Origin: Mongoliibacter sp.
GTDB lineage: Bacteria > Bacteroidota > Bacteroidia > Cytophagales > Cyclobacteriaceae
NCBI RefSeq assembly: GCF_007692705.1
Contig: NZ_REBN01000270.1
Span: 1-46,328, forward strand
Direction: 5' to 3'
DNA: 46,328 nt
The position numbers and the translations under genes were made by a program. Below are positions 27,156-37,689 of this stretch, one piece after another; position 1 is the first letter of the stretch; every line of letters begins with the position of its first letter. The notes under the pieces are model-generated. The model made no database searches. It was not told the DNA's origin and saw nothing but the letters and a program-made list of their open reading frames with translations.

Positions 27156-27725
27156 ATGAGACTCCTGAGTAAAATATTGCTATTATCTGTTTTTGTCGCT
27201 GTATTCTCCTCATGTGACAGAGAACCAGACAGACCCGATTACTACTACAGGTTCAAAGTCAACGGTGTTCAACAAGAGTTTCGTGCCAATGATGAGGCTG
27301 GGATTCTTTTTCTCGAGGATCCTAATGAAGTGAATAGGTATATGCTTTTTACTATGACCACCCGTAATGACAATCAAAAGAATGCTATATACATCAGCTT
27401 AAGAACGCTGGAAACCATAACAATCGGCACCCGTTACGAGATGCAATTAGGGATCAATGTCAACAATAGAGTTGTTCCCAGAATTACTACCCTCTATTTT
27501 GATGAGAATGGAAACCAATTTATAGCCGACCTCTTGCAGCGGAACCACCCTGGAGCAAGAGATGACGGATGGGTAGTTTTTGATGAATTGAATCCACAAG
27601 GCAGTATTGGCAGGTTTGAGGCAACCTTATTCCCTATAGACGACGATGGAGAATTGTCTGAAAGGCAAGAATTAAAAATTACTGAAGGGGAGTTTTTCAT
27701 CCCTAACAATATCTCATTAAGGTAA
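27156..27725 (+). CDS. Small predicted lipoprotein of unknown function
   Basis: The 189-residue protein begins with a positively charged signal peptide and a lipobox F-S-S-C20, so it should be cut and lipidated at C20. The residues after Cys are D-R-E-P-D-R-P-D; acidic residues just behind the Cys can mark surface export in Bacteroidota, but here they alternate with Arg, so the final side of the outer membrane is unclear. The mature part (about 170 residues) is beta-rich with no recognisable enzymatic motif and begins Y-Y-Y-R-F-K-V-N-G-V-Q, similar to small DUF-type lipoproteins of the phylum. It is flanked by terminators on both sides and so is a single-gene unit. Confidence 0.75.
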   Translation: MRLLSKILLLSVFVAVFSSCDREPDRPDYYYRFKVNGVQQEFRANDEAGILFLEDPNEVNRYMLFTMTTRNDNQKNAIYISLRTLETITIGTRYEMQLGINVNNRVVPRITTLYFDENGNQFIADLLQRNHPGARDDGWVVFDELNPQGSIGRFEATLFPIDDDGELSERQELKITEGEFFIPNNISLR

Positions 27726-27756
27726 ATAAAATCCAGCTTAAGCTGGATTTTATTTA
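27723..27756. terminator. Perfect 34-bp palindrome, probable bidirectional terminator
   Basis: The centre ATCCAGCTT|AAGCTGGAT extends to 17 perfect base pairs per arm, starting at the last bases of the lipoprotein stop codon. A/T-rich ends give a T-run on each strand. It sits between the lipoprotein gene and the convergent AspA/AstE-family gene. Confidence 0.65.
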
Positions 27757-27803
27757 AGGGTGATATACAGTTTTGATAGTGAAACCCTTTTAAAAATACA
27801 GAC

Positions 27804-28742
27804 TCAAACCCTACCGATATGAACCAAAGCATCCCCTGCATTGACCACAGGATTGTTATTTAGTCCAATCACATGTCCATTGTATGTTGATTTGACAGGG
27901 ACTTTCACCTGACCGTAGGGATCAGATATTTTGGCAAGCATTTGCCCTTTTTTCACTTCATCCCCCAACTTCACTGTAGAATTAAAAATGCCGGAAGCCT
28001 TAGCTCTAAGCCAAGAACTTTCCTTCAGAATAAGTGTGTTTTTTGTAAAAGTAGGCTCTCCTAGCATTCCAAGATGGCCGAGCATCCTTTTGGTTCCAGC
28101 AATTGCTTCATCAACGGCAAAATCATCCAATCGCATAGACTCTCCTCCCTCATATACCAAGATGGTCTTTTTACGCTTGTAAGCTTCCTTTCTAAAAGAT
28201 TTATCAATATGAGGAGAGTTTAAAATAAAATGAGTTCCAAAAGCTTTCGCCAACTCTACACCCTTATTATCCTTATAATCTACCCTGATCTGGGGAAAAT
28301 TAGAAAGCATTCTGCCACCAGTATGGAAATCAATACCATAATCAATTTGAGGAATTATTTCATTACTGAGAATAAAAGCAATCTGTGAAGCCAAAGACCC
28401 TTTCTTACTTCCGGGAAAACTCCTGTTCAAATCACGGCCGTCCGGAAAGGTCCTGCTATTACTCAAAAATCCATAAACATTCACCAGAGGCATAAAAATC
28501 AATGTTCCCTTGATAGGGTTCAAGGCCTCCTCATCAAGCATTTTCCTTACGGCAATAATCCCATTGATTTCATCCCCATGGACGCCTCCTGAGATCAATA
28601 CAACAGGACCATCTTCCTTCGCTCTTTTGATAAAGACAGGTAAATCAATCAAAGTATGAGAAGGTAATCTTGCGATGGCAATCTCTATGTTTAATGTCTG
28701 ACCTGGGCGAACCCTCACTCCGTTGATTACGATTTCTTTCAT
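27804..28742 (-). CDS. Succinylglutamate desuccinylase/aspartoacylase family zinc hydrolase
   Basis: This is an M14-like zinc hydrolase of the AspA/AstE group, which removes acyl groups from amino acids or acts on related amides. The zinc motif G-G-V-H-G-D-E (about residue 50) and the later D-F-H-T-G-G (near 140) give the expected His/Glu/His ligands. Between them is the substrate-binding D-G-R-D-L-N-R-S-F-P-G block. The C-terminal 80 residues resemble a biotinyl/lipoyl-type beta domain (K-A-S-G-I-F), as in other members. I chose the ATG at 28742 because an upstream TTG (28766) has no ribosome-binding site and adds only eight poorly conserved residues. The family is often found with RimK ligases; none is seen here. 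The substrate is unknown. Confidence 0.85.
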   Translation of the reverse strand: MKEIVINGVRVRPGQTLNIEIAIARLPSHTLIDLPVFIKRAKEDGPVVLISGGVHGDEINGIIAVRKMLDEEALNPIKGTLIFMPLVNVYGFLSNSRTFPDGRDLNRSFPGSKKGSLASQIAFILSNEIIPQIDYGIDFHTGGRMLSNFPQIRVDYKDNKGVELAKAFGTHFILNSPHIDKSFRKEAYKRKKTILVYEGGESMRLDDFAVDEAIAGTKRMLGHLGMLGEPTFTKNTLILKESSWLRAKASGIFNSTVKLGDEVKKGQMLAKISDPYGQVKVPVKSTYNGHVIGLNNNPVVNAGDALVHIGRV

Positions 28743-29009
28743 CTGTTTATATTTTGTTTTATTCAAAAGCCATTACCATTCCCTTCCCTAGGAACTTGTC
28801 CAAATCAAGACGTTCTCCGGTTCTGGAACAGGGAATCTTTTCCTGTAGCAGACAGCAAACATGATTGTCATACTTGAATCCCAATCATCCCAACAACAGA
28901 AAAACGTTTTGGATAAAAAGTTTAACCTTCAAATATAGCAAGCTAAATTGATTGAATTGGCTTTCAATTTGGTCAAATTCTTGTTTAATTCGCAATACAT
29001 TTTCAGGCT

Positions 29010-30023
29010 ATGCAATTACAAAAAGACATTTCCCTCCTCCCCTACAATACTTTTGGAATAGATAAAATAGCCAAATACTTTGCTGAGGCTACCAATGAAC
29101 AAGATATTCTTGAGGCTATTGATTTTTCCAAAAAGCTTAACCTCCCTTTGATTGTTTTGGGTGGTGGCAGCAATATACTTTTGACAAAGGACCTGAATGC
29201 TATATTGTTGAAGATCAATATTCAAGGCATGGAGGTAACAAAAGAAACAGCTGAACATGTTTTCGTAGAAGTAGGTGCTGGTGTCAATTGGCATGACTTT
29301 GTGTTGGATAGCATAGAAAAAAACTGGGCTGGTGTAGAAAATCTCTCACTCATACCGGGTACAGTTGGTGCCTCTCCTATGCAAAACATAGGTGCTTACG
29401 GTATAGAGATCAAAGAAGTTTTTGAAAACTTAACAGCAATAAACAGGGATACTTTAGCTATTGAAAAATTTGATTGGGCACAATGTGAATTTGGCTACAG
29501 GGAAAGTGTTTTTAAAAATAAACTCAAAGGCAAGTATATCATTACCCGGGTTTGTTTCAAGCTGAATAAAAAACCCATTTTCCACACAGCCTATGGGGCC
29601 ATTCAAGATACTTTAAATGCCATGCAGGTAAATGACCTGACTATCAAAGCGATCTCTGATGCTGTCATTCATATCCGTCAATCTAAATTACCCGATCCAA
29701 AAAAGATTGGTAATGCAGGCAGCTTTTTCAAAAATCCGACAATAGAAACAGAAAAGTTTGAAGCACTGAAAAAGCAATATCCTTCTATTCCTGGTTACCC
29801 TATGCCTGAAGGTGTAAAAGTACCTGCCGCCTGGCTTATTGAACAGACCGGATGGAAAGGAAAGAGATTTGGCAATATTGGTGTGCACCAAAATCAACCC
29901 TTGGTATTGGTCAACTATGGTGGTGGTGATGGTGCCGAGATCAAATCCCTCAGCGAAAAGATACAAAATTCTGTAAAGGAGAAATTCGGCATCCTGCTTT
30001 CCCCTGAGGTCAATTTTCTTTAA
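29010..30023 (+). CDS. murB: UDP-N-acetylenolpyruvoylglucosamine reductase
   Basis: MurB is a FAD enzyme that reduces UDP-GlcNAc-enolpyruvate to UDP-MurNAc in peptidoglycan synthesis. The FAD-binding G-G-G-S-N-I-L-L (about residues 51-58), I-P-G-T-V-G-A-S-P-M-Q-N-I-G-A-Y-G (about 115-131), the Y-R-E-S block near 168 and the Ser-containing N-A-G-S-F-F-K-N-P near 239 are present. The 337-residue length and the late A-A-W-L-I-E-Q-T-G segment fit the type I enzyme. It stands outside any cell-wall gene cluster. Its stop overlaps the end of the convergent deaminase gene by 4 bp. Confidence 0.96.
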   Translation: MQLQKDISLLPYNTFGIDKIAKYFAEATNEQDILEAIDFSKKLNLPLIVLGGGSNILLTKDLNAILLKINIQGMEVTKETAEHVFVEVGAGVNWHDFVLDSIEKNWAGVENLSLIPGTVGASPMQNIGAYGIEIKEVFENLTAINRDTLAIEKFDWAQCEFGYRESVFKNKLKGKYIITRVCFKLNKKPIFHTAYGAIQDTLNAMQVNDLTIKAISDAVIHIRQSKLPDPKKIGNAGSFFKNPTIETEKFEALKKQYPSIPGYPMPEGVKVPAAWLIEQTGWKGKRFGNIGVHQNQPLVLVNYGGGDGAEIKSLSEKIQNSVKEKFGILLSPEVNFL

Positions 30024-30502
30024 ATCAAAGGGTCATCAAATATGATTTCCTTCTCATATTTACTTACCTCAACACCAAATTTTTTAAGAAACTCCACACC
30101 CTCATCATGAGGCAGGCCTTTGTACTCCGCATAGGAGTACATGTACATAACCTTTTGAATTCCCATAGAAAAAATTATCCTGGCACAAGCCAAACAAGGT
30201 GCAAGCGTCACATATAAAGTGGATCCTTCAACCGAAGTATTGTTCTTGACAGCATAAAGGATAGCATTTTGTTCTGCATGTAATGCAAGCGTACAACTGC
30301 CTTTGCTATCCCTAGCGCAGCCATGCTCCGGGAATTCTTCGTCACAGTTGTGTGTACCCGCAGGAGGTCCATTATACCCAATCGAAATGATTCTGGTTTC
30401 TTTGGTAAGTACAGCACCCACATGCTTTTTGATACAGTGGGATCTTTTGGCAAGATTCACTGCCAACTCCATAAAAATATCATCAAAATTCGGTTTGCTC
30501 AT
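30020..30502 (-). CDS. dCMP deaminase (ComEB-like zinc cytidine deaminase family)
   Basis: This 160-residue zinc enzyme of the cytidine/deoxycytidylate deaminase family probably converts dCMP to dUMP for dTMP synthesis. The catalytic motif H75-A-E77 and the metal motif P102-C103-x-x-C106 are intact. An extra Cys/His cluster (H-N-C, H-G-C and S-G-S-C, about residues 51-70) matches the structural zinc insert of dCMP deaminases. This insert favours dCMP deaminase over tRNA adenosine deaminase. The gene is convergent with murB and overlaps it by 4 bp at the stop codons. Confidence 0.92.
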   Translation of the reverse strand: MSKPNFDDIFMELAVNLAKRSHCIKKHVGAVLTKETRIISIGYNGPPAGTHNCDEEFPEHGCARDSKGSCTLALHAEQNAILYAVKNNTSVEGSTLYVTLAPCLACARIIFSMGIQKVMYMYSYAEYKGLPHDEGVEFLKKFGVEVSKYEKEIIFDDPLI

Positions 30503-30663
30503 AACTGTTTACTAAGGTATATATGCTAAGTAATTACTCTCAATACCAAAAGTAAGTAAACCCAAAAACTAATAGCAGTTTTATATATAATTTTATGGTT
30601 TCTATTTTGCCACACATATTCCTAAATTGCATGCTGAATCAGGTTTGAAAAACTCCTTTCAAT

Positions 30664-30945
30664 ATGGAAAAAGAAAATATACCAGAAAATGAGCTCATTG
30701 TCAGAGATTATCTTGCCAGGCAGCGAACCAACCTTGCAAATGACAGGACATTGCTTTCTTATATCCGCACTTCTCTTTATTTTTTGGTCAGCGGTACTGC
30801 ATTGATGGAAGTCAATGCTCTGGAGCATATCAGTGATCTTGGCTTCTTGGCCTTCGCGTTATCATTAGGTATGTTGCTTTTGGGATTCATCAATTATTTT
30901 AGGGTAAAAAGGAAGCTTAGAAAACATTATTACCAAAAAATGTGA
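30664..30945 (+). CDS. DUF202 (YidH-type) small membrane protein
   Basis: This 93-residue protein has the DUF202 signature: an N-terminal soluble stretch with R-T-x-L-A-x-D-R-T-x-L-x-x-x-R-T-S (about residues 20-36), followed by two membrane segments. Family members are inner-membrane proteins with no established biochemical function. It lies 57 bp upstream of the TerC-family gene, so the two may be co-transcribed. Confidence 0.85.
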   Translation: MEKENIPENELIVRDYLARQRTNLANDRTLLSYIRTSLYFLVSGTALMEVNALEHISDLGFLAFALSLGMLLLGFINYFRVKRKLRKHYYQKM

Positions 30946-31002
30946 TTTGAAAGCTTAAAATCCCTGAATTCAGATTTACCTTACCATTAATCCTAAGCTT
31001 CT

Positions 31003-31980
31003 GTGCAGCAAGAAACCTACGTCATAGTCATATTCGCCATTTTGATTTTAGGCCTTTTAGGCGTGGATTTATTTATTTTTAACAAGGAAGATCACAAGGT
31101 AAGTAATAAAGAAGCCATTAAATGGTCAATCATCTGGATTGGGCTTGGCCTTCTATTTGGTGGCTATATTTATTTGGATTTTGGAATAGAAAAAGCTTCA
31201 CAGTATTACTCTGCTTTTTTGATCGAAAAAGCTTTGAGCGTAGACAATCTCTTTGTTTTTATTTTAATCTTCAAGTACTTTAAAGTACCTGAAAAATACC
31301 AGCATAAGGTCCTATTCTATGGTATTTTAGGTGCAATTGTATTGAGGGCAATCTTTATTTTTTCAGGAATAGCCATCATCAACAGGACGTACCTTCCCGA
31401 GTTCGAACTCTTGGGAAGGGCATTTAATGTGAATATCATATTGACCATCTTTGGTTTATTTCTCATAATAGCCGGTTACAAGTCATTTAAAAATAGAGGG
31501 AATGAAGATGAAGACAAGGATTTTTCGAAATCTCTTGGTACCCAGCTCATTCACAAATTATTCCGGGTTGATCCCAAGTATCATGACGGGAAATTTTTTG
31601 TGAAAATCAACGGGAAAAATTTTGCAACCCAGTTATTGGTAGTTGTGGCAGTGATTGAATTCACTGATCTATTATTTGCTGTCGACTCCATACCAGCGAT
31701 TTTTGCAATTTCCCAAGATCCTATGATCCTCTATACTTCGAATATTTTTGCCATTTTAGGGTTGAGGGCACTTTACTTTTTACTATCCAATAGTTTTGAG
31801 ATGTTCCATTATCTACAACATGGTCTATCCTTTATTCTGGCCTTCATTGGCCTAAAAATGGTGCTTTCAGCGACCTATCACCTCCCCTCTCAAGTGTCTT
31901 TGGCGGTGGTGTTTTTGATTCTGACAATGAGTATTCTGGTATCTGTCAGAAGGTTTAGACAGGATAATACTACAGCTTAA
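31003..31980 (+). CDS. TerC family integral membrane protein (Alx-like)
   Basis: This 325-residue inner-membrane protein has about eight hydrophobic helices. It belongs to the TerC/Alx family, linked to manganese homeostasis (Alx) or tellurite resistance (TerC). The conserved acidic motifs are present in E-K-A-L-S-V-D-N-L-F-V-F (about residues 76-87) and F-T-D-L-L-F-A-V-D-S-I-P (about 217-228), whose carboxylates are candidates for metal binding. The start is GTG at 31003. The cytoplasmic loop N-R-G-N-E-D-E-D-K-D-F is highly charged, as in Alx. I see no alkaline-responsive riboswitch (PRE element) upstream, but I could not fold the leader. The transport substrate is inferred from family only. 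Confidence 0.85.
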   Translation: MQQETYVIVIFAILILGLLGVDLFIFNKEDHKVSNKEAIKWSIIWIGLGLLFGGYIYLDFGIEKASQYYSAFLIEKALSVDNLFVFILIFKYFKVPEKYQHKVLFYGILGAIVLRAIFIFSGIAIINRTYLPEFELLGRAFNVNIILTIFGLFLIIAGYKSFKNRGNEDEDKDFSKSLGTQLIHKLFRVDPKYHDGKFFVKINGKNFATQLLVVVAVIEFTDLLFAVDSIPAIFAISQDPMILYTSNIFAILGLRALYFLLSNSFEMFHYLQHGLSFILAFIGLKMVLSATYHLPSQVSLAVVFLILTMSILVSVRRFRQDNTTA

Positions 31981-32052
31981 AATTTTGTGAAGGTTATTGT
32001 TTTCAATCCCCTATTTCAAATTATAAACTTAGTAGTTTTACACATCAGCTTT

Positions 32053-32070
32053 TGAAAAAATATTTTTTCA
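32053..32070. repeat. 18-bp perfect palindrome TGAAAAAAT|ATTTTTTCA
   Basis: This lies in the 169-bp gap between the TerC-family gene and ppx. A nearby CAGA/TCTG pair (about 32076-32088) may form a second small hairpin. It could terminate the upstream gene or serve as an operator for ppx. Confidence 0.3.
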
Positions 32071-32149
32071 TTTCTCAGAAAAAATCTGAATAAGCTATTA
32101 ATGCAGATCCTATGTTTTATTTTAGCACGAGACCAAATGAAAATATACA

Positions 32150-33043
32150 TTGAGACTTGCTGCAGTTGATATAGGCTCAAACGCCATCAGATTACAAATT
32201 ACCCATGTAACTCATTATGAAGGAGTCGTCAACTTCAAAAAATTGGAATACTTACGTTTTCCATTGAGGTTAGGATTGGATGTCTTTCATGAGCAAAGAA
32301 TCTCAGACAAAAACAGACGGAAGTTTGTAAAATTGATGCGGGCGTTTAAACTACTGATAGACTTGTATGAAGTAGATGATTATATGGTCTGTGCTACATC
32401 TGCCATGAGAGAATCAATCAATGGGAAGGAAATTGTAGAAGAGGTAAGGGAAGATGTCGGGCTGAAAATCAATATAATAGATGGAAATCATGAAGCCGAA
32501 TTAATCAACATGGCCCTTGGGGCGCACATTGATCAGAAACCTTACTTGCATATAGATGTTGGCGGAGGCAGTACAGAATTGAATATTTATAAGAACCATG
32601 AAAAAATAGCATCCAAGTCATTTAAAATCGGCTCGGTAAGAGCCTTGGAAGACAAAGTGCTTCCTTCTGTCTGGAAAAGCATGAGCAGCTTTATTAGGGA
32701 AAACGTCAGTGTAAAAGATAAAATCACCTGTATAGGCACTGGCGGAAACATCAATAAGATTTTTGAACTTGCGGGATCCAGAAAAGGCAAAATTTTCATC
32801 AGCATGGATAAAATCAAGGAAATACAGATGTATTTGGAATCATTTAGCTTTGAAGAGCGGGTAAATAAAGTGAACCTCAACCATGATAGGGCGGATGTGA
32901 TCATTCCTGCTTCAAAAATCTACCTTGCAGCGATGGAGGCAGCTTCTTCCAAAAAAATGATAATCCCTGAAGTTGGGTTAATGGATGGTCTTATGCAGGT
33001 TTTATACAAAAAGAACAAGAATAAAAAATCATCCAAAAAATAA
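32150..33043 (+). CDS. ppx: Exopolyphosphatase/GppA-family phosphatase
   Basis: This 297-residue protein is a single Ppx/GppA domain of the actin-like ATPase fold. It should hydrolyse polyphosphate or pppGpp. D-I-G-S-N-A-x-R-L (about residues 7-15) is the phosphate-1 loop, the catalytic Glu block is near S-A-M-R-E-S (about 85-90), and D-V-G-G-G-S-T-E-L (about 137-145) is the phosphate-2 loop. It lacks the C-terminal HD-like extension of the about 500-residue enzymes. The start must be TTG at 32150, because an in-frame TGA lies at 32138 and no ATG follows before conserved sequence. It is convergent with ppk1, so synthesis and breakdown of polyphosphate are encoded side by side. Confidence 0.9.
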   Translation: MRLAAVDIGSNAIRLQITHVTHYEGVVNFKKLEYLRFPLRLGLDVFHEQRISDKNRRKFVKLMRAFKLLIDLYEVDDYMVCATSAMRESINGKEIVEEVREDVGLKINIIDGNHEAELINMALGAHIDQKPYLHIDVGGGSTELNIYKNHEKIASKSFKIGSVRALEDKVLPSVWKSMSSFIRENVSVKDKITCIGTGGNINKIFELAGSRKGKIFISMDKIKEIQMYLESFSFEERVNKVNLNHDRADVIIPASKIYLAAMEAASSKKMIIPEVGLMDGLMQVLYKKNKNKKSSKK

Positions 33044-33063
33044 GCCTCAAGCTACTTGAGGCT
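33043..33063 (-). terminator. Shared 3' hairpin between ppx and ppk1
   Basis: AGCCTCAAG-cta-CTTGAGGCT gives nine perfect pairs starting at the ppx stop codon. The T-run lies on the minus strand (complement of A 33035-33040), so it mainly serves ppk1. Confidence 0.65.
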
Positions 33064-33107
33064 AATAAAATCACTTCTTGATTGCACTTTATAATCCAAC
33101 CTTGGGA

Positions 33108-35228
33108 TTAGAACAACTTAACCTTCATCACTTCTTCAATTTTCACATTGAAAAATTCTTTGTGAACATTGAATTCATCTTCATCATCCTGAGGCACTTT
33201 TCTTTCGTAAGATCCATCCTCAATCATCTTGTAAGAATTGACATTATCTCTTAAGTTGTAGGCTAAAATATTGATCAATTGTTTTTCCAACAAAGGATCC
33301 TGAACCCTGAACAAAGACTCCAACCTTTTGTCAAAACTCCTGACCATCATATCGGCAGAGCCTGCGTAGGTCCTGGTTTCTCCATTGTTGTGGAAGTGAT
33401 AAATCCTGGAATGTTCCAAAAACTCTCCTACAATAGAAATCACTTCAATATTTTCACTTAGCCCCATCCTTCCCGGCCTCAGACAACAGATTCCCCTGAT
33501 GATAAGCTTTACAGGCACCCCCGATTGCGATGCTCGATAAAGCGCATAAATGATCTCAGAATCTTCAAGCGAGTTTACCTTGATCACAATACCTGAAGCC
33601 AATCCATTTCTTGCATTTTCTGCTTCCTGTTCAATAAAGGCAATCAACTGATTCCTCATATCCCGGGGGGCAGTAATAAGATTTTGGTAAGTGGTAGGCA
33701 TGGAATGTCCCGTAATTACATTGAAAAACTCTGACACATCATTGGCCAAAGTTTCATCTGTAGTCAATAAACCAATATCTGTATACAACCTCGCTGTATC
33801 TTCATTGTAATTACCTGACCCCAAATGAACGAAGCGGGTAACCCTGTTTTCATCTCTCCTGACAATCAACATCAGTTTGGTATGGGTTTTCAAGTTGCTG
33901 ATCCCATAAATCACGAAGCAACCGGCTTTTTGAAGTTTTTTTGCCTCCCTTATATTATTTTCTTCATCAAACCTCGCTTTTACCTCAAAAAGAACTGACA
34001 CGTGCTTCCCATTTTCGGCGGCCCTTAGCAGGGCTTTAGTAATACGGGAATCTTTGGCCAACCTATAAATTGTCATTTTGATGGCCATCACATTCGGGTC
34101 ATCTGATGCTTTTTCTATGAGGTCGAGAATGGGGTCTATATTATTATAAGGGTGGTGTAAAAGAATATCCCTACCCTTGAGTACCTGGAAAACGTCATCA
34201 GTGCCTTCCTGAGGATAAGAAATAGGTGGCACAGGATTAGGAATATACGGCATTTTATCCTTAAACCTCTTATTTCCAACTATTTGCCAAAGCCCATTGA
34301 AATCAAGCATACTGGCTTTTTCAACTTTGAAAATGCTATCATCCTGGATATTCCAACGCTCTTTAAGTAAGCTGACCATCCATTTACTGTAGCCTTCCTC
34401 AATCTCTATCCTTACGACCCTGCCTGTTTTTCGCTCATTCAATTTCCGCTTGACTTCTTCAAGGAAGTTAGCATCCATGTCTTCACTCTCTTCCAGAGTG
34501 AAATCTCCATTTCTTGTAATCCTGAAAAGGTTTACAGATTCAATATTGACATTTCTAAAAAGCGAAATGAGATTTTCCCTGATGACTTCTTCAATAGGTA
34601 TATAGACTACTAAGTCTTCCCTTTCCACCTCAAAGAATCGCGGGATATTGGCAGGTATTTGTACAAAAGATAATTTCCTGTTTTCTTTTTTATCTCCCGG
34701 GGCCAAGGTGACCACTCCAAAAATCAAAAGTTTATTCATCAAAATAGGAAAAGTTCTATACCCATCGAATACCATGGGCGTAAGCATGGGGTAAACCGCT
34801 TTATTAAAATAAGCCTTGATGTACTCCCTCTCTTCCGGCTCCAGATTTTTCACATTGCTGAGAATGAATCCACTACTGTGCATTTCAGGAAGCAAATTTT
34901 TTACAAAATGTTCCTGCTGCCTTTTATGAAACGCTTGGCACTCCAAGAGCAGCTTCATTTTAAAAGGTTCTTCCCGAAGCCCAGAATAATCAACCCTTTC
35001 CTTATCATAGTCAAGGTAATTGTATAGTGACCCTATCCGGATCATAAAAAATTCATCCAGATTGGAAGCTGTAATGGCTAAGAATTTTAGCTTTTCAAGA
35101 ACCGATCTGCTCTGCTTTTTGGACTGGTCAAAAACCCTTTCGTTGAATTTCACCCAACTCAGGTCACGACTGACCAAGTCAGAACTTTCAATTATATTTT
35201 CAAATTTATCTATAGCTGCTACTTTCAT
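33108..35228 (-). CDS. ppk1: Polyphosphate kinase 1
   Basis: PPK1 makes long-chain polyphosphate from ATP. At 706 residues it has the normal four-domain length: N-terminal domain (D-L-S-W-V-K-F-N-E-R-V at about 21-31), head domain, and two phospholipase-D-like catalytic halves. The autophosphorylated histidine lies in K-T-H-T-K-L-M-L-I near residue 448, followed by H-L-G-S-G-N-Y-N-E. The second catalytic block includes the H-N-N-G-E and Y-A-G-S-A-D-M-M-V-R-S segments. It is a peripheral membrane enzyme in other bacteria. It has its own promoter region upstream (35229-35308) and faces ppx. Confidence 0.97.
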   Translation of the reverse strand: MKVAAIDKFENIIESSDLVSRDLSWVKFNERVFDQSKKQSRSVLEKLKFLAITASNLDEFFMIRIGSLYNYLDYDKERVDYSGLREEPFKMKLLLECQAFHKRQQEHFVKNLLPEMHSSGFILSNVKNLEPEEREYIKAYFNKAVYPMLTPMVFDGYRTFPILMNKLLIFGVVTLAPGDKKENRKLSFVQIPANIPRFFEVEREDLVVYIPIEEVIRENLISLFRNVNIESVNLFRITRNGDFTLEESEDMDANFLEEVKRKLNERKTGRVVRIEIEEGYSKWMVSLLKERWNIQDDSIFKVEKASMLDFNGLWQIVGNKRFKDKMPYIPNPVPPISYPQEGTDDVFQVLKGRDILLHHPYNNIDPILDLIEKASDDPNVMAIKMTIYRLAKDSRITKALLRAAENGKHVSVLFEVKARFDEENNIREAKKLQKAGCFVIYGISNLKTHTKLMLIVRRDENRVTRFVHLGSGNYNEDTARLYTDIGLLTTDETLANDVSEFFNVITGHSMPTTYQNLITAPRDMRNQLIAFIEQEAENARNGLASGIVIKVNSLEDSEIIYALYRASQSGVPVKLIIRGICCLRPGRMGLSENIEVISIVGEFLEHSRIYHFHNNGETRTYAGSADMMVRSFDKRLESLFRVQDPLLEKQLINILAYNLRDNVNSYKMIEDGSYERKVPQDDEDEFNVHKEFFNVKIEEVMKVKLF

Positions 35229-35308
35229 GATACTCTTTCGATCTTATACAAAACTAACATTCTATAAATAGGATTCGAATGCAGACAGTTTAAAAATTTA
35301 TGAATTAA

Positions 35309-35334
35309 AGAAAAAAAGGGGCCAAAGCCCCTTT
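35309..35334 (-). terminator. Rho-independent terminator of gyrB
   Basis: AAAGGGGC-caaa-GCCCCTTT (35315-35334) is followed, on the minus strand, by a T-rich tract complementary to the A-run before 35318. It lies 22 bp after the gyrB stop. Confidence 0.8.
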
Positions 35335-35355
35335 CTAAAACAATACGAACCAATA

Positions 35356-37338
<1,983 letters not shown>

Positions 37339-37572
37339 TTAAAAAAAGAGATTATGTGTTGCTTTAATTAACCCGTAATAATACGCAAAAAAATTGACAG
37401 CGCCCACCAATTTCTGACCTTATCGCAGATACACAAAAATCCATGTTTTTTGGTATTTCCCAAATCAAATACACTAAAATAAAATTTGGCCTATAGAAAA
37501 TTTTACAAAACAAGTGTGAATTATGTATATACCATTTATATGCTACTTATATCTGAATTACAACTGTTTAAG

Positions 37573-37580
37573 TACATTTG
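37573..37580 (+). promoter_or_regulatory. Candidate -7 box (TACATTTG) for the rhodopsin operon
   Basis: TACATTTG matches the Bacteroidota -7 consensus TAnnTTTG exactly. A good -33 TTTG is missing; the nearest weak match is TCTG ending at 37555. The predicted start of transcription would be about 37587, giving a leader of about 100 nt. Confidence 0.45.
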
Positions 37581-37611
37581 TTTAACAATTAGAGGTCAAG
37601 GTTAAACAAAT
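37576..37611. promoter_or_regulatory. 11-bp inverted repeat over the rhodopsin promoter
   Basis: ATTTGTTTAAC (37576-37586) and GTTAAACAAAT (37601-37611) are exact reverse complements 14 bp apart. The left arm overlaps the candidate -7 box and the right arm lies just after the likely start of transcription. It could be an operator for a dimeric regulator or a 5' mRNA hairpin. Confidence 0.45.
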
Positions 37612-37689
37612 ATTTTTCTGATCACTTTCTATAGCAGATGAATCACCAATTTACTTTACAAAAATCCAATTTCACTTAAACAAATTACT

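Noticed and set aside
28743-28766. TTG start extending the AspA/AstE-family protein
   Set aside because: It adds eight Lys/Gln-rich residues with no ribosome-binding site; the ATG at 28742 fits the family N-terminus.
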